A DNA stretch of 64,000 nucleotides from assembly GCA_016648135.1 (NCBI GenBank), contig JADDOH010002101.1, positions 1 through 64,000 of the forward strand, written 5' to 3'. The position numbers were made by a program, and so were the translations under genes. Shown in pieces: positions 45,580-57,500 of this stretch. Positions within the stretch are counted from its first letter, which is position 1. The number at the start of each line of letters is the position of its first letter. The notes below the pieces were generated by a model. That model worked only from the letters and a program-made list of their open reading frames with translations, was not told the DNA's origin and ran no database searches. Origin of the DNA: Agrypnia vestita (lineage: Eukaryota > Arthropoda > Insecta > Trichoptera > Phryganeidae).

Positions 45580-48500
45580 CTATTGTTAAATCTCAGTTAC
45601 TAGATACATATAATAGATACAAATTGCACAAAAATGGTCACACAATCACAGATAAGTATGACAAAATAAAATTTTCAGCTATTGCCTTAATCATCACTTT
45701 AATTTGTAAACTATCATAGGGAAAATGATAGGGCTTATTTTCGGAATGAGTCTTATTTTAGGGAATACGTTATGATCTCCGACAAGTTATTATAATTTTG
45801 TTATTTTGTCTTATTGATGCAGCAGGCCCAATTACTCTAGCGAAAGAAACACTTTGAAATTGTTTGAGAAAATCAGATACACTTATTATCAAACATAATA
45901 ATTTCGTTGTTTGTCCGTCCATCCGGCCGTTCGTCGGTCCGTCTGTCCCCGAAACTTCATGTAACGTCTTTAATTTCATTCGAATTCACAGCTAAAAAAA
46001 ACAAATTAAACGACCAGAAATGGGGCTTGAACCCCGGGTCAGAAAGCCCGAACCGGCCGCTCTACACGTGTTTCTACGGTCACCTCTCCGCGGACCACCA
46101 AAAAATATGTCATTAATATATAATAGGGCTTGGCAATGCCCACTGAACTACAAGGGCCGCCTCACGTTTATAAAATAATAAAAGATAAATTGTGACTTTA
46201 CCTCTCGGCGAGAAGAATTCTGACGTTCTTTTTCCACACAAAGGAGATGAAGATGAAGACACCGAGCATGGTGTTGCAAAAATCTGTCACTATCCAGATG
46301 TATCTGGAGCCACCCAATATGAAACTCAGCAACTCCGCCATCCAGTTGATTCCCATCACAAAAAACAGCCTCAAAAAAATATGGAACCTATAAAATAATA
46401 ATTTGTTTTAGATCACTCATGATCGGTTTGACTGCTCAGTATGAGTTTGACATCAATTTGGCATACTAGGCCCCACTGCAAACATGTACTCATATGTAAA
46501 CAATAAAAAATGTATTTCTTGAGTTCTTACCTTTGCTTTTCATTATCCAGTTGATCATTTCTGGCACTGTCCTCGGCATTCAGAATAGCAGTCTCCTGGT
46601 TTATCTTCAGAATATTGAAGCTGGTGCAGACGAAGAGGGTCAGGTTGCATACAAACAGAACAATCTCGGGCAGGTAGAAATACACGAGTTGTGATTTCCT
46701 GTCTGGAAACAGAAATATGTCGATTATGTCTGTGTATTTTTCCATGTGTTTGCTCACTCAGATGAGATCTTCTCAATGTTTCGGATGTAAATGCAAGGAC
46801 CATCATTAAGATAAGATGTAGGTCTCTGATGTGATATTTATTTATTTTAATATACGGCACAGAAGTACCTTTTACATAAAAATACACGTCGGTTGACTTT
46901 GACTGGCCGACGGGTTCAAACGGGACCACTGTGCGGTGGGGCCAACTCGAAGTCACCCTAGGGATGGGTAAATGAAAAAAAAAAATATCGATATATATCG
47001 AATCGATATTTTTAAAAAGTATCGAAAATAATTGATATACATTGCGAAAAATATATCGATATATCGATATTTATCGATATTATTTTTTCAAAAATGTAAG
47101 GAGAATAAGCTTTTGGCGACCAAAAAAAAAAAGCTCACCGGAAAAAATATACCGATTATCCGAGAAAAAATATCGATGACCAAAAAAAGGTCGCCAGAAA
47201 AAAAGTAAAAAAAGATACTCAAAAAAAAGGTCACCGAAAAAAAATATCGATATATCGGAAAAAAATATCGATATTTCGGAAAAAAATATGGATATTTCTG
47301 AAAAAAAATATCAATATTCCGGAAAAAATATATCGATATATCGGGATAAAATATATCGATGACCAAAAAAAAGTGAAAAAAGAAACCCAAAAAAAGGTCG
47401 CCGGAAAAAAAGTTAATAAAGATACCCAAAAAATGGTCGCCAGAAAAAAGTGAAAAAAGTCGCCAAGAAAAAAATATTGGTTATCCCAGAAAAAAATATC
47501 GATATTCGATATATCGCGAAAAAATATATCGACGATAAATATCGATATTTTGATATATCGATATTTTTTACCCATCCCTAAGTCACCCTCCAGCCTTCTC
47601 GGTGAGCTGTCGCCAGGTAGCGTAGCCGCTCTCTGTCTAGGTTTAGCTTCCTCGTCATAGGGTTTGAATCACGATCTTTGAATTAGACCACAATTCCTCG
47701 TCGCATTACTTATTATTAGTGACACTACTTAAATGTATAAAAGGAATTGCAATCAGGTAATTTCTACATTTGTTTTTGTGCATCCGATGTGAACGCATCG
47801 CACGTGTCCGCTCATACTGTTATCCTCAAGTGCTAATTATTGGGTATGTAACTTGTGTTTTTACAAGAATCTATTATTTTTGACTTATTGTTTCGTGATG
47901 GATATTCGTGTTGAAAGTATGTATGATTTTTTTATGTTTATTATTTAAAAATTTATTTGAGTTTTAAGTTTTTATAATCGTGCTATGACGAAGCATTTAA
48001 CATAACCTTTTTTTAATTTTTATTGTTTTTTATTCAGACTTTTAAGTACTTTTGAATAAACTTGCACGCATAATTTTTATGCGAAAATGTGGGTACATGT
48101 GTCTTTTTTAGAATTATTAAGAATTTAGCTGCGATCATCTGCGACTGTGGCTGTGAGTTGACTTGAACCAAATTGTCATTTTTTGATTTAGGTACGACTA
48201 TCAAGCGTTCTTTTACAAGACTGCTTGTGATTCTGACAAATGCCGTCAAGTTTTTCAAATTCTGAAGCAACTTCTACCTAAAATATAGCCACTCCTACCT
48301 ACTGGCAGACGAACCAAGAAACAAAAGCGGGACGAGGATTCATTGATGTCATTGGCCCCGACTCCTATGTCACCTACAGGCTCAATTACCTCAATTAGGG
48401 AATCCGTGAACATGGTCGAAAAAATCACTTTAGAAGAAAAACCGAGGATGAACGTCGATCAGCGAGCAAGATTAACGTCCTGTCATATGGACATCCTGAC

Positions 48501-51500
48501 TGCAGCGGGCGCTTTGCAAGCAGAAATAGAGAGACGGCGTGGCTGCTTGGAAGTTTGTAAGAAACTTTGCGGCGATAATATTGCTGATCTTAGGAGGGCT
48601 ATTAAGGGACTTGAGAAGACAGTGGCTGAAGATAGGACGACGCGGACCTTGGAGCAGGCACCGATGGAACAAAAGCTACCCTATGCAAAGGCAGCATCCA
48701 CTGGCAGTACAGTGATAGTAAATGGTGAGGCGAAGGCAACTCCTCCTATGCCATCTGCGATTCTCATATATCCTCAAAATCCGGAGGGCGTGACGACTGA
48801 GTAAATTTTTTTTTGTACAAGTAAATGAATATTTATTCCTTTTTAAGCGAAGTAAATATTTGTTCCTATGACGGGTTACAGCTAGTATATATTTAAGTTT
48901 AAAGTAATTACCATAAAACCAGCAACGATTCTTTCCAAAATTTGGTCTGATGAAGTTGTCAGGTAAGTTGGCCCAAAATTGCAAGAAGGCAGACACTCCT
49001 GTGAGGGCGAGGGCAGCGCCCCAAACATACAGGCAGTAGATTATAAAACGACGTCTCTCGCTTTTCTGGCGACCGTGACGTTGGGTGCAGATTAATGATC
49101 TGGCAAGACAATATCAACATTTATAACTAACATTTGATTGGATTTTAAGCGAAAATTAGTTTTTAATGAAGCACAGAGAACAATACATTTTTATTTAATT
49201 TTATTATGGGAGTTTAACATTTAAAGACAGGGCCTAATATATGATCCCTCTAAATCACTATTAACTAGTGAAAATGATAAAGATTAAAAAAAAAGTTAAT
49301 AAGATAAATTATAATAAAGAGAACCAGTAGAAGAAAGGAAGATGATGGGGATGAATTAAAATCTAGTTGTTAATAATAATAAAATTTTTGGAGGTGTTAA
49401 AGGTCTTCATGAAAATATTTGATATATAAGGGAAATTTCACATATAAATTCCGATGAAAATAAGTATAATATGAAATAGATTCAAAAATATTTATTATTT
49501 ATTCTTCGTACCCGGCTTAGCACGGATTAAGGATTGAATTAAAAAGAACTTTGTGGGGTTCCATTAGATATTAGAGGCTTTGCAAAAAAAGAAACAAAGG
49601 TTCCATTTTTTGCAAATCCTCTAATAAAAGCAATGCTTTGGGGGGTTGAAGGAGGAGGTTAGATATGTCATCTATGTTACTCGCCGGGTTCTAACGAATA
49701 AGTATGCAAAATTTGAATTAGATCGGTTGAAAGGTAGAGATTTGCATAGTAAATATATCAGGGGAGGGGAAGGGAGGAAATTACATCTATGTTACTTGCC
49801 GGGTCCTAAGGAATAGATATGCATAATTTGGGTCAATTGAGTCAAACGGTGTAGATTTTTATAGAAAATATATCGGGGGGAGGGGGTGGGATGAAAAGGG
49901 AGGGGAAATATCGCCTATGTTACTCGCCGGGTCCTATAGAACACGTATACAAAATTTGGGTCAAATCGTCCAAACAGTACAGATTAGCAATGAAAATATA
50001 TGAGGGGTTAAGGGGGAAGGGAAAAATGTCATCTATGATAGGTACAAATCTACTTACAAATCTAACACCCAGGTATTTAACATTCGATGTTCTTGTCAGA
50101 TTTTGGTCGTTCATTTTGTAGCGAAAAAACAGTTACTTTTTGGGCCATAGTGAACACTTGGAAACATTAAACAAAAGTATGTTTCGTCTTCCCCGTTCCC
50201 ATATATTTGATATATTTGCTCGGAGAAGATGAAAATCGTCAAAAGTTGACCCCTTTAAGAAAAGCTCTAAGTCATCCGCATGATCATCATCATAACAGAA
50301 AGCGCGAGTTTAAAATGACATTATTTATATTATTAATAAAAATCGGAAACAACAATGGCCCCAGGTTAGATCCTTGCGGGACACCCGAGAAGGTAGAAAA
50401 GCACTCTGACGCGAATAGAACGTAGGAGACGTATTGGTTTCTATTTTGGTGGTAGCTCGCCAATAATTTTAGCATACCATCCGAGAAACTAATCTCATAC
50501 AACCTTTTCAATAAGACATCATGGTAGCTTGCTTCAAAGGCCTTGACAAAGTCATTATATGAACAGTCTACCCGATGTCCCGCGTCCAGAGCTTCTGTGA
50601 CATAATTTGTGAAAACCATCAGATTTGTCTAAAGAATAAGTAAGAATAGTATCTGTTTATGTGCATGGGTTTTCTGTATACTATATGTCCGAGTTTACCG
50701 TTGTTTTTTATCAAAATTTCTCCGAAAAACACCCACCATTAATACAAACATTAAAAACTCATTAGCGCCGAACAAATTGCCAGACTCCCCAAAAACAGAT
50801 AGAATTCTAAGAAGTAACGCAAACAAAGGAAAACCAAATTTTTCGAACTGAATTTACTTGGCTCTGAACTGTCGGCCTAAAACAACGTGTTTTCACGAAC
50901 GTGTAAGAGCGACACTTCAATGACAAGTTTCCCCCCCCCCCTGAAGATGAACAGTGTGATCAGTTTGAAACGTCGGGAGTACAACGGTCTTTCTCAGGAC
51001 CAACTGACGCGGGATAACCGAGAAAATTTACCTGTTTTATATATATATATATATATTTATCATTTCGTCAGTCCAGTGGGTTTTAGGGCGGCTTTTCGGC
51101 CTTTTGATTCCCCTCGGCTAATCCCGCTGACTCCAATATAAGCACTAATTTTACTAAGCTCCTGTTTGATCACTAGTTACAGACTTATAATTAATTAAAT
51201 ATAAAAGTACCCCATAAATTACCTGAATGTCCACCAGATGTCAAAGCACATGACGTTGACCCAGAAGAAGCTTACCATGAAGAAGAAGTATAAACTAAAG
51301 GCTGGAACAAAAAAATATATATAGTTTCAAGCGACCCCAATTTTTATTCACACCAAATTCTGGTATGTATGGTAGCAAAACTATAAATTATTAAGGAAAC
51401 GGCATAAATCTCTAAATATTGCATCAATTCACAATCAGTCAATAGTTTTAGGGGACAAATTTAAGCTTGTCGGTTGTTTTTGTATTATTGGTATAGATAG

Positions 51501-54500
51501 TCCGTCCATTTTTAAAATATCCTAAATCCAACAGCTTGGGTTCAATATATCCTAAATTCATAATTTTTTCTTTTTTGCAGTAAATATTAGTGTTCGGTAT
51601 TTACAATCATTATTATAATTATACTAGCTGTTACTACCTTGCGTTGAACGGGTTAAGGATTAAGTTAAAAATAAGTTTGTGGAGGGAAAACAAAGGTTCC
51701 ATTGTTTTGCAAAGCTTCTTATAAAAACAATGTTTTCATTTTAATGCTGGGATGGATGGGATGTCCAGGAAGCAAATATGACCTTCGTTACCCGCTGGGT
51801 TCTGAAGAATAAGTTTGCAAAATTTTGGTAAGATCAGATAAACGGTGTAGATTTATACAGAAAATAAATAAAATAAAGGCAAAGGTAAAATGTCGCTTAT
51901 GTTATCCACCGGGCCGGGAGAATGCAAAATTTGGGTTAGATCGATCGAACGGTACAGATTTGCATGGAAAATATATCACTTGAAGGGAGAGGGGATAGAG
52001 AAAGAGGGGGGAAATGTCACCTTTCTTACCCGCCGGATCCTAAAGAATAAGTATGCAAAATTTGGGTCAGATCGGATAAACGGTGTAGATTTGTATAGAG
52101 AACAGACAGACATTGAGTTTTATAGGTATAGATAGCGTGTGTTGCTTTTACGTCCAACAGATGGCGCTGTTTTATAAAAAAAACATTTTTTTTGGTATCG
52201 TTATAAATACTTTATCTTATACCAATATAAAGTTACTTAAGGTTTTTAACAACTGCCGCATGGCATAGGGGATAGAATAATTAACGAACTGGCTCGATCT
52301 ACTTGATGAACTTTTCAGAAATGTTTGATAGAAATCAGATACAACTAACAGAAGATAATGCATATATAAAATCCCTGTATGAAATTGTATTGTAATACAT
52401 TTTATACACAAAATATTTAATAGAAGTAGGTTTTTTATAGGTTTTCTGGTCATCATCGAAGAAAAATTTCCTAAAATTATATCATATATAAATTATATGA
52501 TATCCACTACTCTAGTTCTGAGCCTAATTTCGTCATTTCTAATTCTATCTCTTAGGCTTACTCCAAGCATGGATCTCTCCATGGAACGTTGCGTGCATTT
52601 GAGCTTTTCTACACTTTTCTTTGTAAGGGCCATAGTCTCCAATCCATACGTCATCACTGGCGGTATGCATGAGTCAAAAGCTTTTATTTTTAGGCTAATT
52701 GGGATCTCTTTGTTCTCGAAGAAGATATGTTTGAGTTTGCCAAAAGCAGCCCAGCTCTTTCCTATTCGTCTTGGCAATTCTGCTGTTTGGTTATCTTTGT
52801 CGCTATACCTAACTAATTGTCGGATTCCACCTTTCGGATGAATTGTGTCGTTCAGCTATTGCAACAGTGTGTTTGTATTGATCATAAGATTAAAATAAAG
52901 TGATGTTGTAGAATTCGTCGTGAAATAAAATGAGGAAAGGAACATTCTCTTAAAGGAGAATCTCGTCATGTTTCTTTTCAAACCAAAAAATCCCCTTTCC
53001 CGATTTCCTATCACATCTCTCCCTGTACCCCTTGGTGATTTGCCTCGGGAACAATTAGTATTGTGTAGGTACCTACAGCATGAACAAATATTTTTAAACG
53101 TTCATAGTAATAAACTCTCTATTCAGTAAGTTTTCTACATGTGAATTTTCAAATATACGAACATTCGTGAATTTGACTGAGCACGCCAGTTAGTGCCGTT
53201 TATAGAAGCCTCTGACGTGGAGCGAGGAAGGGAGTAGGAGCGCTTCTGATGCATGCTTACAGGAAGAAATCCTAAATCTGTCCTCTATCCATTGACACCA
53301 TCAATTTCCGCCTGCGAAGAACTTTCTGAGATATGGAGCTTAATTTTTGATCAATTTTCGATCAGGTTTTAGAACTTGTACCCAATAACATCGATTTATC
53401 CTCGATAAATCGATCCAAGGTAGAATAGCCTAATTTTTTTTTGTATACAGGTTATCTTGTAACCATTCTCTAATCATATACATAAATGACATCACAGAAT
53501 GAACCTTTCTCCAATTACAATAAACCCTAATTTCACAGGAGAAAGTGTTTGTCGGTTAGGTAGTAGTTGAAGCAGTAAGTTGGTGTGAGCGAGTGTCTAT
53601 GTCACCTCGCAAGTTTATTCCTAATAAAGTTAGAGTAAACAGCTCATAACTTACAAAAAGATCCCGAGATATTCATGCATTGGATGAGAAGAGTTCCGTT
53701 AAATATTGAAATATTCCCATAACTCACCCAAAAAAAGACAAATTTCGTCAGAAATCCTAACAGAAAATAGCCGCGGAATCGTCTGATTCAACACGAGCAA
53801 GACGTAGGCCAGGAAGAGGCCGACCAAGTAGCTCATGAGGACCTTGCCTTGCAGGTTCCTCAGCTCGGGGACTATGGCGTACACGAGGAAGGTGGCCGCC
53901 AGGAAGGGAAGAGAAATCATTAAGCCTAGAAGAAGAAAAATGCACAATTATTATTAGAAAAAATTACTGGTGATGGTTAACAGAGGAAATGTTGGGTTAC
54001 AAAAAAAAAAACTTACTACTAAACTTACTAAAAAAACTTTTAGTGTATATGTGTACCTAAAGTTTAAAAAAAGTTTTTTTTAAACCTATTGTGTATGCCT
54101 TCTTAGGCATGGTACTGGATGGGGGCTTACAATGACAAACTCCGCGTCCTTAGACAATGCGTGTATTAAGGTTTATTAGCGTTTATTAGCGGTTGCAACA
54201 TCTGTTCTATATACTTCTACTTCAAAATTAAGGATATGTTGAGATCAGCGAAAGATCGAGATCGCTTAGAAACAGACGGTGTGTATAGACTCGATTGTCA
54301 AGACTGCGATAAAGTATACGTGGGGCAAACGGCGCGTACCATTTTCAAAAGGGTCAACGAGCACAAACGGGCGTGCAAACTCGGTCATCCAGAAAAATCA
54401 GCACTGGCTGAGCATTTTCTGGATACCGGCCATCATTTTGCATTCGAACCGAAAATCCTTGGAAAGCCTAAGAGTCACCATGCGCATCTTATCAAGGAAG

Positions 54501-57500
54501 CACTAGAAATCTACAAGCATCCGATAAACATTAATAGAGATGATGGTCTCAAATTAAAAACATCTTGGTATCCGGCGCTTCAAAGTCATTCTCGTCGCAA
54601 ACTCCGCAGAGATAGTGATCAAACAACAGATGAATCATACAAACAACACAATACAACACATCATGACTTCGGCACGGTATTGCAAGCCCTGCAATGGGAT
54701 CCGAAACGTCGGCCCGAAAGGTCGTAACGACACGGCATAATACCCCAGTAAACACAAACTTGAAGAATCTGTTCTATATGAAGGGCCAAAATGCCGTGCG
54801 TCGACGACGCACAAAAACCAATCTTACAATTTATCACAATAAAATTTTGAAAAAAAGATTAATTTTGTTTGTTCGTTTTTCTACGAAAAACAATTAGTAT
54901 CATTGTACAATGTAACTACGGTAAATTCTTGAATACGAGTCCCGCAACCAACCGGGTTGTTCCGGGACAATCCTGAATATGTTTGTTAAAATGCGGAGCA
55001 AGCGAGTGTTTTTCCCAGAGATTTTAGTCTGGATGGAGCCTACGGGTAGGGCACACCAACAAAAGCACCAACAGAAACCTGTGTTCACATAATTTTTTTC
55101 ACAGCACTCCTTTAAAATGAAAACATTTTTGTTAGAAACTAAAATTTCTATAAAGCGTTAAAATAACTTTTGAAGTTACAATTCTTTAGGCGCGTTTTGG
55201 GTAAAATTTTAGTTTTAATGTCCCGGTGTCAGCACTTCGAGATCCGCCGGATCTCGAAGTGCTGACAGAGGACACAGAGGTTGCGAAGTCATTACGGCTT
55301 CCACCTTAGTAAAAAAAATGGTAAGCTCTTCAAATGTGAGTCGAGTTTCACCAAGCACGCGCCGAGCATGAGTTTTCGCAGACTTCACCGCTACCTCAAA
55401 CAATCCACCGTGATTTGGAACAGAAGGGGCATTGAAGAACCACGTTATACTCTCATGAGCCAACCTCCGTTCTGTATCCAAACGATTATCCCCGAGGAAT
55501 ATGTAAAGCTCCGTTAGTGTTTATCCGTTCCCACATAATTGGTTCCGCAATCGGACCTTACTAGAGACGGAAGTCCTCTCCTTGAAACGAACCATGTGAA
55601 AGCAGCAACGAAGGCCTCAACTGATACGTCTGCCACTAATTCTAAATGTACAGCCTTCGTGGATAAGCATACGAAAATGCATAAATAATATTTTTGGATT
55701 TTCGCAGTTCGCAGTAACACATTTGCATGGTTTACTTTTTCAATTTTTAGTACACCAATAATCCTGAAGCAGAGAACATTATTCTCGAAACATGTAGATT
55801 GTTTAATCTAATAAAGTGGTGAAATCAAAGTGATTTGTGTTTTATTTGAATAATAATATCACCACAAAGTTCAAGCCTTCATACAGAAGAAAAAATATTT
55901 TTCGAACAGTTAATTATTTTGTCTCTGTAACTCGGAGAAATCAAAATATATTATGATTATATGTGTTGGCAACGCTTATGCTCGAATCTTTATAAATGTC
56001 TGTACACAAAATAAAAAAAGGAGATTGTATTATTCTGTGAAAAACTCGCCTATGAAAAAAACATTGAATACGACGTCATTATCATTGTCTGGGTCAACTT
56101 TCGGTTCAATTTGATCTGAAGTGCAGATGATCGGCAGATAATTGTTGGTCCAACCAGCATCAGGATCGTCCTCCGGCGTTTCGGGAAAGGCATCCATGCA
56201 GTAGAACATCTGACTTAGGATCCTTGATTCAGAATAGTAGCTGGGAATGTAAAGTTGGCCATTCTGGAAAGAAATAATTGTTTCAAACAAACGAGAACAC
56301 CAGTATTACTTCACAAATAAAATGCGGGAAATTATAAAAAAAATTGGAAAAATATAAATGAATGGACGGCGAGACAACAACAAAATGTTGACATGGATAT
56401 ACTTAAGCACATGGATTTTGAAATCGAAACTACATGTAATAAATTTGTTAAAACCTTTTCTGAAGAAATTGATGGTATAAAACATAAATGCGAAGGAAAG
56501 TTCCTAAAAAAAAAACTACAGACCGATAGCATTACTATCAAGCATTAATAAAATTGTTGAAAGATTTATAATTAACAAAATCACATCTAAGTAGACGAAA
56601 ATAAAATTATCCATCCAATGCAACACGGATTTCATAAACAAAAATGTATAACGACTCTCCTTGCAAAATTTACCAATGAAATTAATACTTAATTAAATAT
56701 ATTGTTATTATACATATACAATTATATTGTTGCACTGTTCATTGACTTCAAAAAAGCTTTTGACACGCTGAACCACGACACTCTACTCACGGCGATGAAA
56801 GAGAGTGAGTTAAGAGGACCAGTTAACAAATGGTTCTCTGAATACCTGAGATCAAGAACATTTTGTACTAACCATGGATCACATGAATCTCTTTAGATAG
56901 CATTCAATGGATTATCATTCCATTAATAATTTTGTCACATTCAGTAATATCTATTTGTAGAATTCAAAACAATCCCGGTTTCTTTGTTAGACACGGGTAT
57001 AAAAAGCCTCGTCATCAGAGCCGAGGATCTCACTTCTCTGTGGCTTTCTAGTACAGTAGAAGCTCTCGCTCTTCGGCTATTTATTAACGTATAATTGTAT
57101 ACCTTTTACTTGTAACTTTTGTCATTGTGATACTCCAATAAATTCTGTCAAACCATCGCGACTTCATCCTCAGTAACACCCACATCGATAATCTACAGAG
57201 GGAGTCAACCTCCCACAAGAGCAACACGAACATGACAATCGGATAATACAGAGATTTCAGTGAGATAGTATGGACAGAGAGAGGGGGTTTGACTCGGGAT
57301 GGAGGAATTTCTGGATTGTGTTATCGAGCTGCGTGAAATCGTAGTTCGCTTTACCGGCAAGTGGGCATGGATGCCTAAAATAAAGGCCAAACATTGTCTT
57401 CAAATAGTACAAAAGAAGTACTGGTCCAGCAACAAAGTCTAAAAGAAAGACTCAACATCCTCATGGAATATTCAAGTACTTTTCAAGTTTTTATAACGAA

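Noticed and set aside
46025..46085. Possible tRNA gene on the minus strand
   Set aside because: A and B boxes are present, but the fold is about 64 nt with a poor acceptor stem and T stem; a SINE head fits better.
47088..47575. Two hydrophobic frames rich in IDIFF
   Set aside because: They are translations of the ATCGATAT/AAAAAA array inside a MITE, not proteins.
50887..51141. 84-residue plus frame after a C tract
   Set aside because: It reads through the hammerhead-like motif and a TA microsatellite; no protein features.
55281..55517. 78-residue plus frame
   Set aside because: Antisense of the BEL/Pao integrase fragment.
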